A stretch of 39,916 nucleotides of DNA. Origin: an uncultured Bacteroidia bacterium. Lineage in GTDB: Bacteria; Bacteroidota; Bacteroidia; Bacteroidales; ML635J-15. The position numbers and the translations under genes were made by a program. The stretch covers positions 1 to 39,916 of the forward strand of contig CADARW010000019.1 of the NCBI GenBank assembly GCA_902790405.1, given 5' to 3'. The notes under the pieces are model-generated. The model saw only the letters and a program-made list of their open reading frames with translations, was not told where the DNA came from and did no database searches. This document shows positions 1 to 9,223 of the stretch, in pieces; the stretch's first letter is position 1; every line of letters starts with the position of its first letter.

Positions 1-889
1 CGCGTTTGTACTTCATACCGTACGAGCAGAGGAAACGTTCGGTGCTGCCCGGGTAACCCATAATCATTGTGAGGTCGCCTTCCTTTACGCATTTTATTGA
101 AACAGGGAGGTAGTGGAGAGGCTTGTAAGGTACATTGTTCTTGTCGTAGCTCTTGGTAGGCTTGCCGTCGGGCGACATATAAACGCGGAAAATCGAGAAG
201 TCGCCAGTGTGACGCGGCCACATCCAGTTGTCGGTATCGCCACCGAACTTACCAATTGATGAAGGAGGAGCACCTACAAAACGAACATCACCGAAGATTT
301 CGTAAACAAAGAGGTAGTATTCGCCACCCTTGTACATTTCTTCTACCGATGCTTCGTATTCGTTGTCCTTTGTAGCTTCGGCAACGATTTCCTTCATTGC
401 TTCGCCAACCTTCTTTGCTCTTTCGGCTTCGGGAGTTTCGTTGGTTATACCCTTGAGTACGCGTTCGGTAACATCGTCGATGCGAACAACGCGGCTAACT
501 CTGAGCCACGGGCACGAAAGTTCTTCTTCCTTGCTCTTCGACCAGTAACCGTTGTCGAGGTAGTTGTGCTCGGTGGTGCTGAGCTTGGTTATCGACTCGT
601 AACCGCAGTGGTGGTTGGTGAAAAGCAAACCTTCCTTGCTGACGATTTCGCCTGTGCAGAAACCTCCGCCTTCGGCCGACTGCAACTGGAATATTGCGTC
701 CTTCATGCTGGAGTGGTTGATGCTGTAGATTTCTTCGGCAGTGAGCTTGCAGCCAAGTTTCTGCATCTGTCCGTAGTTCAACTGTGCAATCTTGTTTGGC
801 AGCCACATGCCCTCGTCGGGTGTCGGGGCAGCGTTGAGCCATAGTGCGCCTGCAAAGAGGGCAACTAATAAGGTACTGATTCTCTTCAT
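1..889 (-). CDS. S46 family dipeptidyl-peptidase (DPP7/DPP11-like), 3' end outside window
   Basis: This is a secreted or periplasmic serine exopeptidase that removes dipeptides from peptide N-termini, a typical enzyme of peptide-using Bacteroidetes. The first 296 codons are visible; the family usually has about 700 residues, so the C-terminal half with the catalytic Ser lies outside the window. Residues 1-20 form a signal peptide (MKRISTLLVALFAGALWLNA). The trypsin-like segment GGGFCTGEIVSKEG...FTNHHCG carries the probable catalytic His94. The S46 signature GKFGGDTDNWMWPRHTGDF carries the probable catalytic Asp. The residue that separates DPP7 (hydrophobic P1) from DPP11 (acidic P1) specificity lies in the missing part, so the subtype cannot be called. 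The ATG at 889 was chosen because it starts the signal peptide and follows a good -7 element by 33 nt. Confidence 0.93.
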   Translation of the reverse strand, partial: MKRISTLLVALFAGALWLNAAPTPDEGMWLPNKIAQLNYGQMQKLGCKLTAEEIYSINHSSMKDAIFQLQSAEGGGFCTGEIVSKEGLLFTNHHCGYESITKLSTTEHNYLDNGYWSKSKEEELSCPWLRVSRVVRIDDVTERVLKGITNETPEAERAKKVGEAMKEIVAEATKDNEYEASVEEMYKGGEYYLFVYEIFGDVRFVGAPPSSIGKFGGDTDNWMWPRHTGDFSIFRVYMSPDGKPTKSYDKNNVPYKPLHYLPVSIKCVKEGDLTMIMGYPGSTERFLCSYGMKYKR

Positions 890-922
890 AAATTTATCCT
901 TTATTTGTTGTTATTTTTTTTG

Positions 923-930
923 CAAATATA
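923..930 (-). promoter_or_regulatory. Promoter -7 element for the S46 peptidase gene
   Basis: The minus strand reads TATATTTG, matching the Bacteroidetes primary-sigma consensus TAnnTTTG, 33 nt before the ATG at 889. No clear TTG -33 element was seen. It suggests the peptidase has its own promoter rather than only read-through from the PKD genes upstream. Confidence 0.6.
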
Positions 931-964
931 TTCCTTGATGCTAAAATGTTGAATTAATAAAAAA

Positions 965-2944
965 TTAAAGTTTTATGAAATTTATCTTATAAACCTTGCC
1001 GTCGACATTGATGCTGGCAATGTAATTTCCTGATACAAGGTTAGATACATCGATATTTCCGTTGCCGTTTCCTGTCTGCGACATGTAAACTTGCTTTCCG
1101 TCGGTGCCAATAATTTCAATCTTGTAATCCTTTCCGTCGGGGACGTTGATGTTGAGGATGCTGGTTGCCGGATTCGGGAAAACTTCGATACCTTCCATGA
1201 GATTTTCGTCCGACTTGGTAATGACAATGTAATTGTTTGTACGCTTGAAGTCGCTGCATATCGAATCTTCGGAATAAACGGTAAGCTTTACAGGATAAGT
1301 GCCTGCATTGTAGTATGTTACCTGCGGATTTTGTTCGGTTGAGGTTTCAGGTATTGCGCCTTCAAATTCCCAGTTCCAGTAGTAAGCGTTTTCGCTGAGG
1401 TCGGTGAAACTTACTATTTCGCCTCTGTCGGCATGGGTGTTTTCTGAAGTGAAGTTTGCGATTACAAGACCCACTACCTTTATATAGTCTTCCTTGGTTA
1501 TTCTGTCGCTGTCAACTTCGTTGTATGCTGTGAGTTTTACCGAATAGCGGCCTTCGTTGTTGTATGTAACTACAGGATTGAGCTCGGTTGAAAATTCTGG
1601 ACTACCACCGAAGAACTGCCACTGTACGCTATTTGCGTTTACTGCTTCGGAGTGGAAAGTTATGGTTTGTCCTTCGCATATAGCGGTAATGTCGGCGTTG
1701 AAGTCGGCGGAAACTGTTCCGTGAACGATGATCATGCCGTTTATTGTCTTCGAAATCTCGCAGTTGTCGTTCGACACGGTAAGGCTGACGTTGTATGTAC
1801 CTGGTGTATTGTATCTTATCGTCGGGTTCTGTTCGTTAGATGTTGCAGGTGTTCCGCCCTCGAACGACCACGACCATGCTGTCGGGTCCTGCGTCGAGAG
1901 GTCGCTGAAGTGGACTTGTTCGCCTTCGATGATTTCTGTAACGTCGGCTGTGAAGTCGGGGACGATTGCTGCTGGCTCTTCGGGAAAGGAGGGCATTTCG
2001 TCGTCGTTGACAGTTACAGGATTTTCGATATGCAGTTCACGGAGCTTAGCCTTAAGAGTTAATATGCTGCGGGTGTATTTTTCGTTTGTTATCCAAAGAC
2101 GGCTGCTGTCGCGGAAAGCAATTCCTTCGGTCTGGTTGTATCTGATGACATCGGTAAGGCTTGACGCCGACAATTCGGTGGTTTCAACTGTTCCCGAGAA
2201 GAAATTGTTGCCTTCGAAGTTGCGCAGCAAGGTTATGTACGGTCTCGATTCGGGCAGAATTCCCGATACGTCGTAGGTGTAACCGAGAAGAGCCACAGTG
2301 TTTGTGCGGTAGTCGTAGTCGGCAGCGCATACGAGGTAGTCGAGCTGCAATGTGTCGATAGGGGTTATCGTGTGGAAGTAGTTGGCTTTGTTAGGAATTG
2401 CATACAGGTAGGTCTGATGGTCGATCCAGTTCTTCGAGAAGAGGAACAAGGTGTCGTCCTTTGCAATGAAAGCCTCGCAGTCGAAACGTGTGTTTGTAAC
2501 CGAAAAGTCGGGTTCCGGGTAGTCGGGGTTGCCGTAGGTGAAATTGATAATTCGCGGCTCGATGGTGGTAAGCTCCGGATTGTCAAGATCTTCGATCTTG
2601 ATTCGGATAATCTGCGGATTGCTGTTCATTGCGCCTACGTTGCCTATGTAGATGTATGTTGCATCTTTTGCAAGGTCTTCCCAGTCGATGTTAGTTACTC
2701 CGGCAATGGTTTTTCTTTCCAGAATCTGTCCGTTTGTGGTGTCGATGCTGTAGAGTACTGGTTCGCCTTCGGAGTCGTTGTGCGTCCACAGCTTGCCGTT
2801 GTGGAAGATAAGGCCCGATGTTTCTTCTATTTCGGAGGGCAGTTCGCCTACCATTATTGTAGCCGAACCAACTTGTGCAAACGATGCGCCAATGCCTAGT
2901 ATCAGAATAGTTGTCAATGAAATTAATTTCTTTATTGCTGTCAT
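965..2944 (-). CDS. T9SS-secreted propeller-like protein with 3 PKD domains
   Basis: This is a 659-residue exported protein of unknown function. Residues 1-23 are a signal peptide ending SFAQ. Residues about 30-310 form a domain with the motifs SGLIFHNGKLWTHNDSEG, IDWEDLAKD and FDCEAFIAKDD, which resembles the phytase-like/SdiA-regulated beta-propeller group (family assignment inferred). Three PKD domains follow at about 328-408, 411-491 and 494-575, each with the core WxFEGGxPxxSxxQNPxVxY and GTYxVxLT. Residues about 585-659 are a T9SS type A sorting domain (EVFPNPATS... ending NFIKL), which directs export and surface anchoring. The upstream neighbour is a longer paralogue, 11 bp away, so the two are probably co-transcribed. 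A substrate or ligand cannot be stated. Confidence 0.85.
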   Translation of the reverse strand: MTAIKKLISLTTILILGIGASFAQVGSATIMVGELPSEIEETSGLIFHNGKLWTHNDSEGEPVLYSIDTTNGQILERKTIAGVTNIDWEDLAKDATYIYIGNVGAMNSNPQIIRIKIEDLDNPELTTIEPRIINFTYGNPDYPEPDFSVTNTRFDCEAFIAKDDTLFLFSKNWIDHQTYLYAIPNKANYFHTITPIDTLQLDYLVCAADYDYRTNTVALLGYTYDVSGILPESRPYITLLRNFEGNNFFSGTVETTELSASSLTDVIRYNQTEGIAFRDSSRLWITNEKYTRSILTLKAKLRELHIENPVTVNDDEMPSFPEEPAAIVPDFTADVTEIIEGEQVHFSDLSTQDPTAWSWSFEGGTPATSNEQNPTIRYNTPGTYNVSLTVSNDNCEISKTINGMIIVHGTVSADFNADITAICEGQTITFHSEAVNANSVQWQFFGGSPEFSTELNPVVTYNNEGRYSVKLTAYNEVDSDRITKEDYIKVVGLVIANFTSENTHADRGEIVSFTDLSENAYYWNWEFEGAIPETSTEQNPQVTYYNAGTYPVKLTVYSEDSICSDFKRTNNYIVITKSDENLMEGIEVFPNPATSILNINVPDGKDYKIEIIGTDGKQVYMSQTGNGNGNIDVSNLVSGNYIASINVDGKVYKINFIKL

Positions 2945-2955
2945 ATTATTGTGTT

Positions 2956-5900
2956 TTATAATTTTATGAATTTAAATGTTTTTGTTCCGTCTTCGGTTGT
3001 GATAACGAGATTGTAGTTGCCTGCCGGCAATGCCGACACGTCTATTGTAGTGTTCGATTCAATATGTTCGTCCGACTCCAACAGCAGGGCACCTGTCTGT
3101 GTGCAGATTGTAAACGAATAAGGCATTCCGCTGTTCTCGATGTTCAATGTTCCCGATGTCGGGTTGGGGAAAACCGAGAATCGGCTTGTAATTTCATCGA
3201 TGCCATCGCCACCCTGGTTGGTGCTGTCGGTTACCTCGATGAGGTTTTCGACGATTATCCTGTCGCTGCAATGTTCGTTCCATGCTTCGAGCGATACCCA
3301 GAATGTGCCGATAATGTTGTACTGGATTGTAGGATTTTGGTCGGTCGATACGCTTGGGCTACCGCCTGCGAATACCCATTCGATACGGTCGGCGTTGGTG
3401 CACTGGCTTGTGAACTCGAGCGATTGTCCCTGTACTACGCTGCTGTCTGCAACTGTGAATTCTGCCTTTGCAGCTGGATAAACGGTTATCATGCTGTCGA
3501 TAGCCATAAACTTGCTGGTCGCGAGATTCATAACTTGGAGACTTACCCTATAGGTTCCTGGTTCGTTGTATGTAACTATAGGATTTTGTGCATCCGATAT
3601 TGCGGGCGTACCGCCTTCGAATTCCCAGTGACGGTATGTTACCGAACCTTGGTTGTTGGTGCTGCGGAAATGAATTTCTCCGCCTGCGCAAACCTTTGTG
3701 GTGTCGGCAGTGAAACTGAATTCTATCTGCGGATAAACGGTTACGCTGTAATTCAATGTCTCGCCTGTGCAGAATTCGTTGCTGGCAACGAGAGTCAAGC
3801 CGTATTCGCCTGGACGGCTGTATGTTACGCTTGGATTCTCATCGGTTGAAGTCCTTGGGTTTCCACCTTCGAAAGTCCACATCCACGAGGTTGCGTTTAC
3901 ACTTGTGTTGTTGAATGTCAAGGTGTCGCCGACGGTTGCAAATTCACCTTCGGGTACCATTGCAAGTTCGGTGTGTACGCGTGGAACAACAACGATGTAG
4001 TTTTCCATAATGACCAATGTGGTGTCGACTGGGTTTGTGGCTGTCAATACTACGCTGTAAGTACCTGGGGTATTGTATGTTACTGTTGGGTTTTGTCCAG
4101 TTGTCATGCCAGGGGTGCCACCTACAAACATCCAGCTGTATTCGGTTACGCCTTCTCCCGAACCTTCGAAGTGCACTTCGTAGCCCGAGCAGAGAGTGTC
4201 GATGTCGGCAGTAAAGCTTGCGCTAATTGGCGGGTAAACCGAGACAGCCTGTTCGAGCAGGGTAGTTTGCGAGCAGGTTCCATTGTTGGTGGTAAGCGAT
4301 ACCGAGTATGTGCCTGGTTCTTCGTAGGTTACGACTGGGTATTGCTCGTCAGATTCTGCTGGTGTTCCGCCTTCAAATTCCCAATGCCACCATGCTTCGT
4401 TGCCTTCGCCAGGTTCTACACCGAATTCGAGGCTGTCGCCTTGCGTAACGTCCATTCCCTGTGGCGCCAATATGTTTGCTTCGGAATGCGCTACCACCTG
4501 TATGTAGTTTTCTACAGTGATGGTGTCGGTGCTAAGCGGATTGTTTACAACCATTGTTACTCCGTACAATCCTGGATTTTCGTAAGTTACTATCGGGTTC
4601 TGTTCGGTCGAAGTTTCGGGTACACCGCCTTCGAAGTACCATTCTATTTCGTATGCACCCTTGCTGCTGTCGATGTATTCTACGGGTTCGTTTACGCATA
4701 CAGTCATGATATTCGAGGTGAATTCAGCTTTTGCGGTGTCGAGTACGTGTATGTATTTTGATTTCGTCTTTGTGAGCTGGCAGTTGTCGTTGGTTGCTCT
4801 TAGCGAAACATTAAACTGTCCAGCAGTGTTGTATCTTATGGCAGGTGGTGTCTGCACGGTCGACGACGATGGTGTTCCACTCGTGAATGTCCATCGGTAG
4901 GCTGTTGGGTTTTGTGTGCAACTTTCGGTGAAATTCACACTTTGTCCTCTGAGAATCAAGGTGTCGCTGGCTTCGAAGTTGATAACTATTGCAGGCGGTT
5001 CTTCGGGGAACGACGGTTCTTCGTCGGTATTCACTATTGGAAGTCCGCTAAGTGGAATTTCCCTGAGGTGTGCTGGAATTGTCAGCGCTTGTATGCCCTG
5101 TATGCTTCTTGTATATCGTTCGTTTGTAATCCACAGGCGACCGCTGTCGCGGAATGTAATGCCTTCAATCTGGTTGTAGGTGATTCCTGTCGATTGGAAT
5201 ATTATCGATGTGGGGCTTGTGTATTCTTTTGTTTCAACCTGTCCCGACTGGAAATCATGTCCTGTAAATCCGTAGAATATTGTTATATAAGGATTTGAAG
5301 TTGGGATTGTGCCGTTGTCGTAGGTGTATCCGCAAAGGGCAACCGAGTTGGTCGCATAGTCGTAGTCGGCACCGGTGACCATGTATTCGAGCTGTATGGT
5401 ATCGATAGGATACAGCGTAGTATATGTGTAGTTAGCCTTGTTGGGAATTGCGTAAACGTAGCAATCCTGGTCTCTCCAGTTTTTGGTGAAGATGTATATC
5501 GTGTCGTTCATTACCATCATGGCTTCGCAGTCGAACTTGGTGTCGTTCTTGGCTGCGTCCGATTCGGGATAGTATGCCGAATTGAACCTGAACGATATGC
5601 TTCTTGCGTCAATAGTATCGAGGTCAGGGTTTTCAATGTCTTCCCATTTTACCCTGTGTATCTTCATGTTAGTCCTTTTTCCGCTGATATTGTTTCCAAA
5701 GTCGCCGATTAAAAGGTGAGTCGGAGTTTTGGCAATGTCTTCCCAGTCGGAGTGGCTTACTCCTCTTATCACTTTACTTTCGAGTATTTCTCCTGTTGCT
5801 GTGTCTACAGAGTAGATTTTGGCTTCGGTTCCCGAGTCGTTGTGAGTCCACAATTTTCCGTTGTGAAAAATAACTCCTGATGTTTCCCAAATGCTTTCAT

Positions 5901-6000
5901 CAAGATCCTGCACAAGCATTTGCGGAGTGCCAATTACTTGTGCCTTAAGGCTTAAGGCATAGGCCGTAATTGCTAAAAGCAGTATAAGTCTGTGCTTCAT
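2956..6000 (-). CDS. T9SS-secreted propeller-like protein with 7 PKD domains
   Basis: This is a 1014-residue paralogue of the 659-residue protein downstream. The signal peptide is MKHRLILLLAITAYALSLKA. The propeller-like domain (about 30-320) has the same landmarks: SGVIFHNGKLWTHNDSG, SDWEDIAKT, TKFDCEAMM, YAIPNKANY and RLWITNERYTRSI. Seven PKD domains (about 338-920) follow, with the core WxFEGGxPxxSxxQNPxVTY. A T9SS sorting domain (FSVFPNPTSGTLNIE... ending FKFIKL) closes the protein. An in-frame start codon 18 codons further upstream would place a charged stretch before the signal peptide and overlaps the promoter, so the ATG at 6000 was chosen. The PKD array probably acts as a surface stalk holding the propeller away from the cell; that role is inferred. 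Confidence 0.86.
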   Translation of the reverse strand: MKHRLILLLAITAYALSLKAQVIGTPQMLVQDLDESIWETSGVIFHNGKLWTHNDSGTEAKIYSVDTATGEILESKVIRGVSHSDWEDIAKTPTHLLIGDFGNNISGKRTNMKIHRVKWEDIENPDLDTIDARSISFRFNSAYYPESDAAKNDTKFDCEAMMVMNDTIYIFTKNWRDQDCYVYAIPNKANYTYTTLYPIDTIQLEYMVTGADYDYATNSVALCGYTYDNGTIPTSNPYITIFYGFTGHDFQSGQVETKEYTSPTSIIFQSTGITYNQIEGITFRDSGRLWITNERYTRSIQGIQALTIPAHLREIPLSGLPIVNTDEEPSFPEEPPAIVINFEASDTLILRGQSVNFTESCTQNPTAYRWTFTSGTPSSSTVQTPPAIRYNTAGQFNVSLRATNDNCQLTKTKSKYIHVLDTAKAEFTSNIMTVCVNEPVEYIDSSKGAYEIEWYFEGGVPETSTEQNPIVTYENPGLYGVTMVVNNPLSTDTITVENYIQVVAHSEANILAPQGMDVTQGDSLEFGVEPGEGNEAWWHWEFEGGTPAESDEQYPVVTYEEPGTYSVSLTTNNGTCSQTTLLEQAVSVYPPISASFTADIDTLCSGYEVHFEGSGEGVTEYSWMFVGGTPGMTTGQNPTVTYNTPGTYSVVLTATNPVDTTLVIMENYIVVVPRVHTELAMVPEGEFATVGDTLTFNNTSVNATSWMWTFEGGNPRTSTDENPSVTYSRPGEYGLTLVASNEFCTGETLNYSVTVYPQIEFSFTADTTKVCAGGEIHFRSTNNQGSVTYRHWEFEGGTPAISDAQNPIVTYNEPGTYRVSLQVMNLATSKFMAIDSMITVYPAAKAEFTVADSSVVQGQSLEFTSQCTNADRIEWVFAGGSPSVSTDQNPTIQYNIIGTFWVSLEAWNEHCSDRIIVENLIEVTDSTNQGGDGIDEITSRFSVFPNPTSGTLNIENSGMPYSFTICTQTGALLLESDEHIESNTTIDVSALPAGNYNLVITTEDGTKTFKFIKL

Positions 6001-6036
6001 GATAGTCTTTTTTTTAATTCTTTTTTCCCTTATATT

Positions 6037-6044
6037 CAAATTTA
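6037..6044 (-). promoter_or_regulatory. Promoter -7 element for the PKD gene pair
   Basis: The minus strand reads TAAATTTG (TAnnTTTG consensus), 36 nt upstream of the ATG at 6000 and just downstream of the fbp terminator. It is the likely promoter of the two-gene PKD operon. Confidence 0.6.
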
Positions 6045-6053
6045 TAAAACGCA

Positions 6054-6087
6054 AAAAGCAACTGCAAACATTGTTGCAGTTGCTTTT
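6054..6087 (-). terminator. Rho-independent terminator of fbp
   Basis: A perfect 14-bp inverted repeat, AAAAGCAACTGCAA / TTGCAGTTGCTTTT, encloses a 6-nt loop. It lies 20 nt after the fbp stop and its 3' arm on the minus strand ends in a T-run. It separates fbp transcription from the PKD operon. Confidence 0.85.
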
Positions 6088-6107
6088 GTTCGTTATTGTA
6101 ATTGGTA

Positions 6108-7130
6108 TTAGTCACCATATTCTGACATAAATTCTTCTACTTTCTCAACCATTTCCTTAGAGCCTACAACAAATGGTGTACGCTGGTGTATTTCGGTAGG
6201 AACGATGTCGAGGATGCGGTGTCCATATCCGTCGGTTGCCTTGCCGCCAGCTTGTTCGGCGAGGAAAGCAATCGGGTTGCATTCGTAGAGCAGACGGATT
6301 TTTCCGTTTGGCGACGATGCTGTGCGCGGATAGATATATACACCACCCTTGAGCAGGTTGCGGTGGAAGTCGGCAACCAAAGAACCGATGTAGCGCGAAG
6401 TGTAAGGACGGCTTGTTGGCTTGTCGATTTCCTGTACATATTTCAAGTACCTCTTGATTCCTTCGGGGAACTTGAGGTAGTTACCTTCGTTAATCGAGTA
6501 AATCTTGCCCTTTTCAGGAGTTACCATCAGTTCGTTCGACATGCAGAACTCGCCGATTGACGGTTCGTAGGTGAAACCAGTGGTTCCGAGACCAGTTGTG
6601 TAAACGAGCATTGTTGACGAACCGTAGATTATGTAACCAGCTGCCACCTGCTTGTTGCCGGGCTGTAGGAAGTCTTCCTTTACAACTCTGGTGCCTGGCT
6701 TCGAAATACGGCGGTAGATAGAGAAGATTGTACCAACCGATACGTTTACATCGATGTTTGAACTTCCGTCGAGAGGGTCCATGCAGATGACGTAGTTGCT
6801 GTTGAGCGAAAGTTCATCGTCGAAGATGATGATGTCGTCTTCTTCTTCGGATGCGATACCAGCCACCATGCCCGATGCTTGCAAAGCCTTGGTGAACATT
6901 TCTTCGGCGAACACGTCAAGTTTCTGCTGGGTTTCGCCCTGCACGTTGATGTTGTCGGTAGCGCCGAGGATGTTGGTCTCGAGGCCGGCACGGTTGATAC
7001 TGTTGTTTACGATTTTAGCAGCAAGACCAATGTTGCTTAAAAGTCTCGACAATTCGCCCTTTGCATATTTGAAAGCCGATTGTCTCTGAATTATAACCTC
7101 GTCAAGGGTTATGAATCTGTTTGTAGCCAT
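6108..7130 (-). CDS. fbp: Fructose-1,6-bisphosphatase class I
   Basis: This cytoplasmic gluconeogenic enzyme hydrolyses fructose-1,6-bisphosphate to fructose-6-phosphate and phosphate, using Mg2+. The protein has 340 residues, the normal class I length. Diagnostic motifs are GIASEEEDD (metal-binding acidic residues), [12 protein letters not shown] (the class I metal and substrate loop), and the C-terminal block [22 protein letters not shown] with [14 protein letters not shown]. The reading frame extends 28 codons further upstream, but that part is Lys/Cys-rich, unlike FBPase, and covers the promoter. The ATG at 7130 ([12 protein letters not shown]) is the start. The gene has its own promoter and terminator and so appears monocistronic. 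Confidence 0.97.
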   Translation of the reverse strand: MATNRFITLDEVIIQRQSAFKYAKGELSRLLSNIGLAAKIVNNSINRAGLETNILGATDNINVQGETQQKLDVFAEEMFTKALQASGMVAGIASEEEDDIIIFDDELSLNSNYVICMDPLDGSSNIDVNVSVGTIFSIYRRISKPGTRVVKEDFLQPGNKQVAAGYIIYGSSTMLVYTTGLGTTGFTYEPSIGEFCMSNELMVTPEKGKIYSINEGNYLKFPEGIKRYLKYVQEIDKPTSRPYTSRYIGSLVADFHRNLLKGGVYIYPRTASSPNGKIRLLYECNPIAFLAEQAGGKATDGYGHRILDIVPTEIHQRTPFVVGSKEMVEKVEEFMSEYGD

Positions 7131-7178
7131 GATAATTTTATTGTTTTTTTGTTCGTTTTTCGTCTTTAAAATAAAACA

Positions 7179-7211
7179 CGAAAGTACGTCTTTTCTTTTA
7201 CATGGGCAAAA
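7179..7211 (-). promoter_or_regulatory. fbp promoter (-33 and -7)
   Basis: The minus strand has TTTTG at 7211-7207 and TACTTTCG at 7186-7179, a near match to TAnnTTTG. The offset between TTG and TA is 23 nt. The ATG lies 48 nt downstream. The -33 element sits next to the stop codon of the upstream OmpA gene. Confidence 0.5.
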
Positions 7212-7217
7212 CAATTC

Positions 7218-9197
7218 TTATTTTTCTATCTCCACAGCTATTATCTCTATCCGTCGTTCGCGGGCGGCGGCAGGATTATAGACCGAATTACGCTGGTCGT
7301 TGCGGTCGTCGCTCACGTTGGCAGCTGCCATTGTCTTGCCGAATGCTACGAATTTGTATTCAATCTGACCGCTTTCGATGTACTGGCGCAAGACGCCGTC
7401 TTCGTACTCGTCGAAAAAGTTCACAAGCGACGAAATCCTTCGTTTGGCAAGGTTGTTGTTGTATTCAACTGTGTTGAGAGGACTGGTGAAGCCCTTTATC
7501 GTTATTGCCACCTTCTGTCCGCTTTCGAGCAGTTCCTTCATCATCTTGGTGAATTCGATGAGGCGGTTGTAGTTTTCCTCTACCATGCTCGAGAAGAAAA
7601 CATCGATGCTGTCGATTGCCTGCTCGCGGCGGGTGCGGTCGAGGCCTCTCGAGAACTCGCGACGGTATTTTTCCTGCATCTGCATGTAGCTGAAATATGT
7701 GTCGCTATAATTCTGATTTGTGACTGTGTCCCACGAATTTGGATTTGGAATGTCGTTGTGGAAGTACAAACTTATCGGCACGAGCAGACGTGTGCGCTGG
7801 GTAAGCGTGGCTATCCTTATTTCGGTTTCCATTGCTAAGCGTTCCTCTTCGCTGACGAACTTTTCGATGTTGTAGTAGAAAATATCGTTGCAGCAGCTTT
7901 GATGCGTCTGTGCCAATGCGCCTTTGCGGTTGCTGGTGAGAAAGGCAATGCCTTCTTCGGGATAAACCTTGTAGTAGATGTCGTTTTGAGCCGAATTTAT
8001 CGGGTAGCCAAGGTTTTTCACCGTATCCCAGACCCTAAAATTCCCTTTGGTGGCGAAAATGTCGAATGCACCTATTGTCTGGAAATGGTTGGAACTGAAA
8101 TACAGGGTCGAATCGGTAGTGGTGTAGAAAGGTGTGATTTCGTCGCCAGGCGTGTTTATCAGCGATATGGTGTCGTAAAACTGTGCAAAACGTTCGTCTT
8201 CGATTATCGGGCGTCCGATATTTTTCACTGTTCCGAAACTGCCGTCGGGTAGAATTTCGCACGAATATATATCGTAACCACCTTCGCCGCCAGGACGGTT
8301 GCTCGACCACAGCAGTATGTCGGGACGATAGCCAAACTCGATGAGGTGAGGCTGGGTCGAATTGTAGCCCTGCGGATTTATCTTTTCGGGCAAGATCTGC
8401 GGTTCGCTCCAGCCGTCGTCGGTGCGTGTGCACTGGTAGATGTATGTGTTGCCAGTTGCGAAGTTGTCGGTAAGCGAAAAGTAAATCCGGTTGCCGTCGT
8501 TGCTCGTGCATGGATTTGACATGTCGGCACTCGCAAGCGCATCGAGGTCAAGTTCGACAGCATTGGAAAAGTTGTCGTTTTCGGTGCTATATATCTTTGA
8601 TATATAGAATTTCGCCGAATCGTTTTCGGGACGAATCGACGAAAATAGCACCTTGTCGCCCGACAGCGAAGCTCCGAAATCGCTGTAAACCGAGTTCATG
8701 CCTTCGTCGGCATGCTTTATTTCCACTGCCTGCGGACGGTTTTGCTGTCTCCACGCATATTCGCAGTTCAGAATTTCCTGTTCGGCTTGCTCAGCTTTTG
8801 CCTTGTCGCCCTTGAAATTGTCTTTCTTCGCTGCCGTCATAAACCGCTTGAAGAAATATTGCGCCCTCATGAAGTCTTCGTTCGACTTCAGCATCTGAGC
8901 ATAGTAGTAGGTTGCATCGGGATATTTGTTTTCGGTCTTGTCGACCAATGTCTTGTAATGCACGAGAGCATTGGCGTAGTCGTTGTCGAGGCGGTAGGCT
9001 TCGGCGGTTTTCCACACTACGTCGTACATCTTGCTGTCCTGCTTCAGGGCTTCCTCGTAGAGTTTTGCCGCACCATAGAAGTTTTTCTGTTTCATGGCAT
9101 TGTCGCCGCTGAATATCAAGCTGTTGATGTCACGTTCTTGAGCCATTGTCATGCATGAAAAGACCACAAGCAGGCACAATGCGATAGCTTTTCGCAT
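7218..9197 (-). CDS. OmpA-family protein with TPR and PD40 repeats (PorE-like architecture)
   Basis: This is an envelope protein of 659 residues, probably peptidoglycan-associated, of the type found next to PorP/SprF proteins in T9SS organisms. The signal peptide is MRKAIALCLLVVFSCMTMAQ. TPR-like helices span about 25-140 (NFYGAAKLYEEALKQD, DYANALVHYKTLVD). PD40/WD40-like propeller blades span about 170-440 (VLFSSIRPENDS, ILLWSSNRPGGEGGYDIYS, LYFSSNH...FDIFATKG). A C-terminal OmpA-like domain spans about 555-659 (VAITIKGFTSPLNTVEYNNN, RRIEI). The usual Asp of the GHTD motif is replaced in GFTS, although the following Arg residues are present. No carboxypeptidase-regulatory domain was seen, unlike classical PorE. 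An ATG at 9242 also exists but overlaps porP and weakens the signal peptide, so 9197 is preferred. Confidence 0.87.
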   Translation of the reverse strand: MRKAIALCLLVVFSCMTMAQERDINSLIFSGDNAMKQKNFYGAAKLYEEALKQDSKMYDVVWKTAEAYRLDNDYANALVHYKTLVDKTENKYPDATYYYAQMLKSNEDFMRAQYFFKRFMTAAKKDNFKGDKAKAEQAEQEILNCEYAWRQQNRPQAVEIKHADEGMNSVYSDFGASLSGDKVLFSSIRPENDSAKFYISKIYSTENDNFSNAVELDLDALASADMSNPCTSNDGNRIYFSLTDNFATGNTYIYQCTRTDDGWSEPQILPEKINPQGYNSTQPHLIEFGYRPDILLWSSNRPGGEGGYDIYSCEILPDGSFGTVKNIGRPIIEDERFAQFYDTISLINTPGDEITPFYTTTDSTLYFSSNHFQTIGAFDIFATKGNFRVWDTVKNLGYPINSAQNDIYYKVYPEEGIAFLTSNRKGALAQTHQSCCNDIFYYNIEKFVSEEERLAMETEIRIATLTQRTRLLVPISLYFHNDIPNPNSWDTVTNQNYSDTYFSYMQMQEKYRREFSRGLDRTRREQAIDSIDVFFSSMVEENYNRLIEFTKMMKELLESGQKVAITIKGFTSPLNTVEYNNNLAKRRISSLVNFFDEYEDGVLRQYIESGQIEYKFVAFGKTMAAANVSDDRNDQRNSVYNPAAARERRIEIIAVEIEK

Positions 9198-9223
9198 CTG
9201 CACTGTTATGGTTCTTGCTATCG

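Noticed and set aside
3064-4761. Long open frames on the plus strand opposite the 7-PKD gene
   Set aside because: They are Cys/Val/Tyr-rich products of the antisense of repeated PKD codons, with no motif, promoter or start context. The minus-strand frame has a signal peptide, domains and sorting signal.
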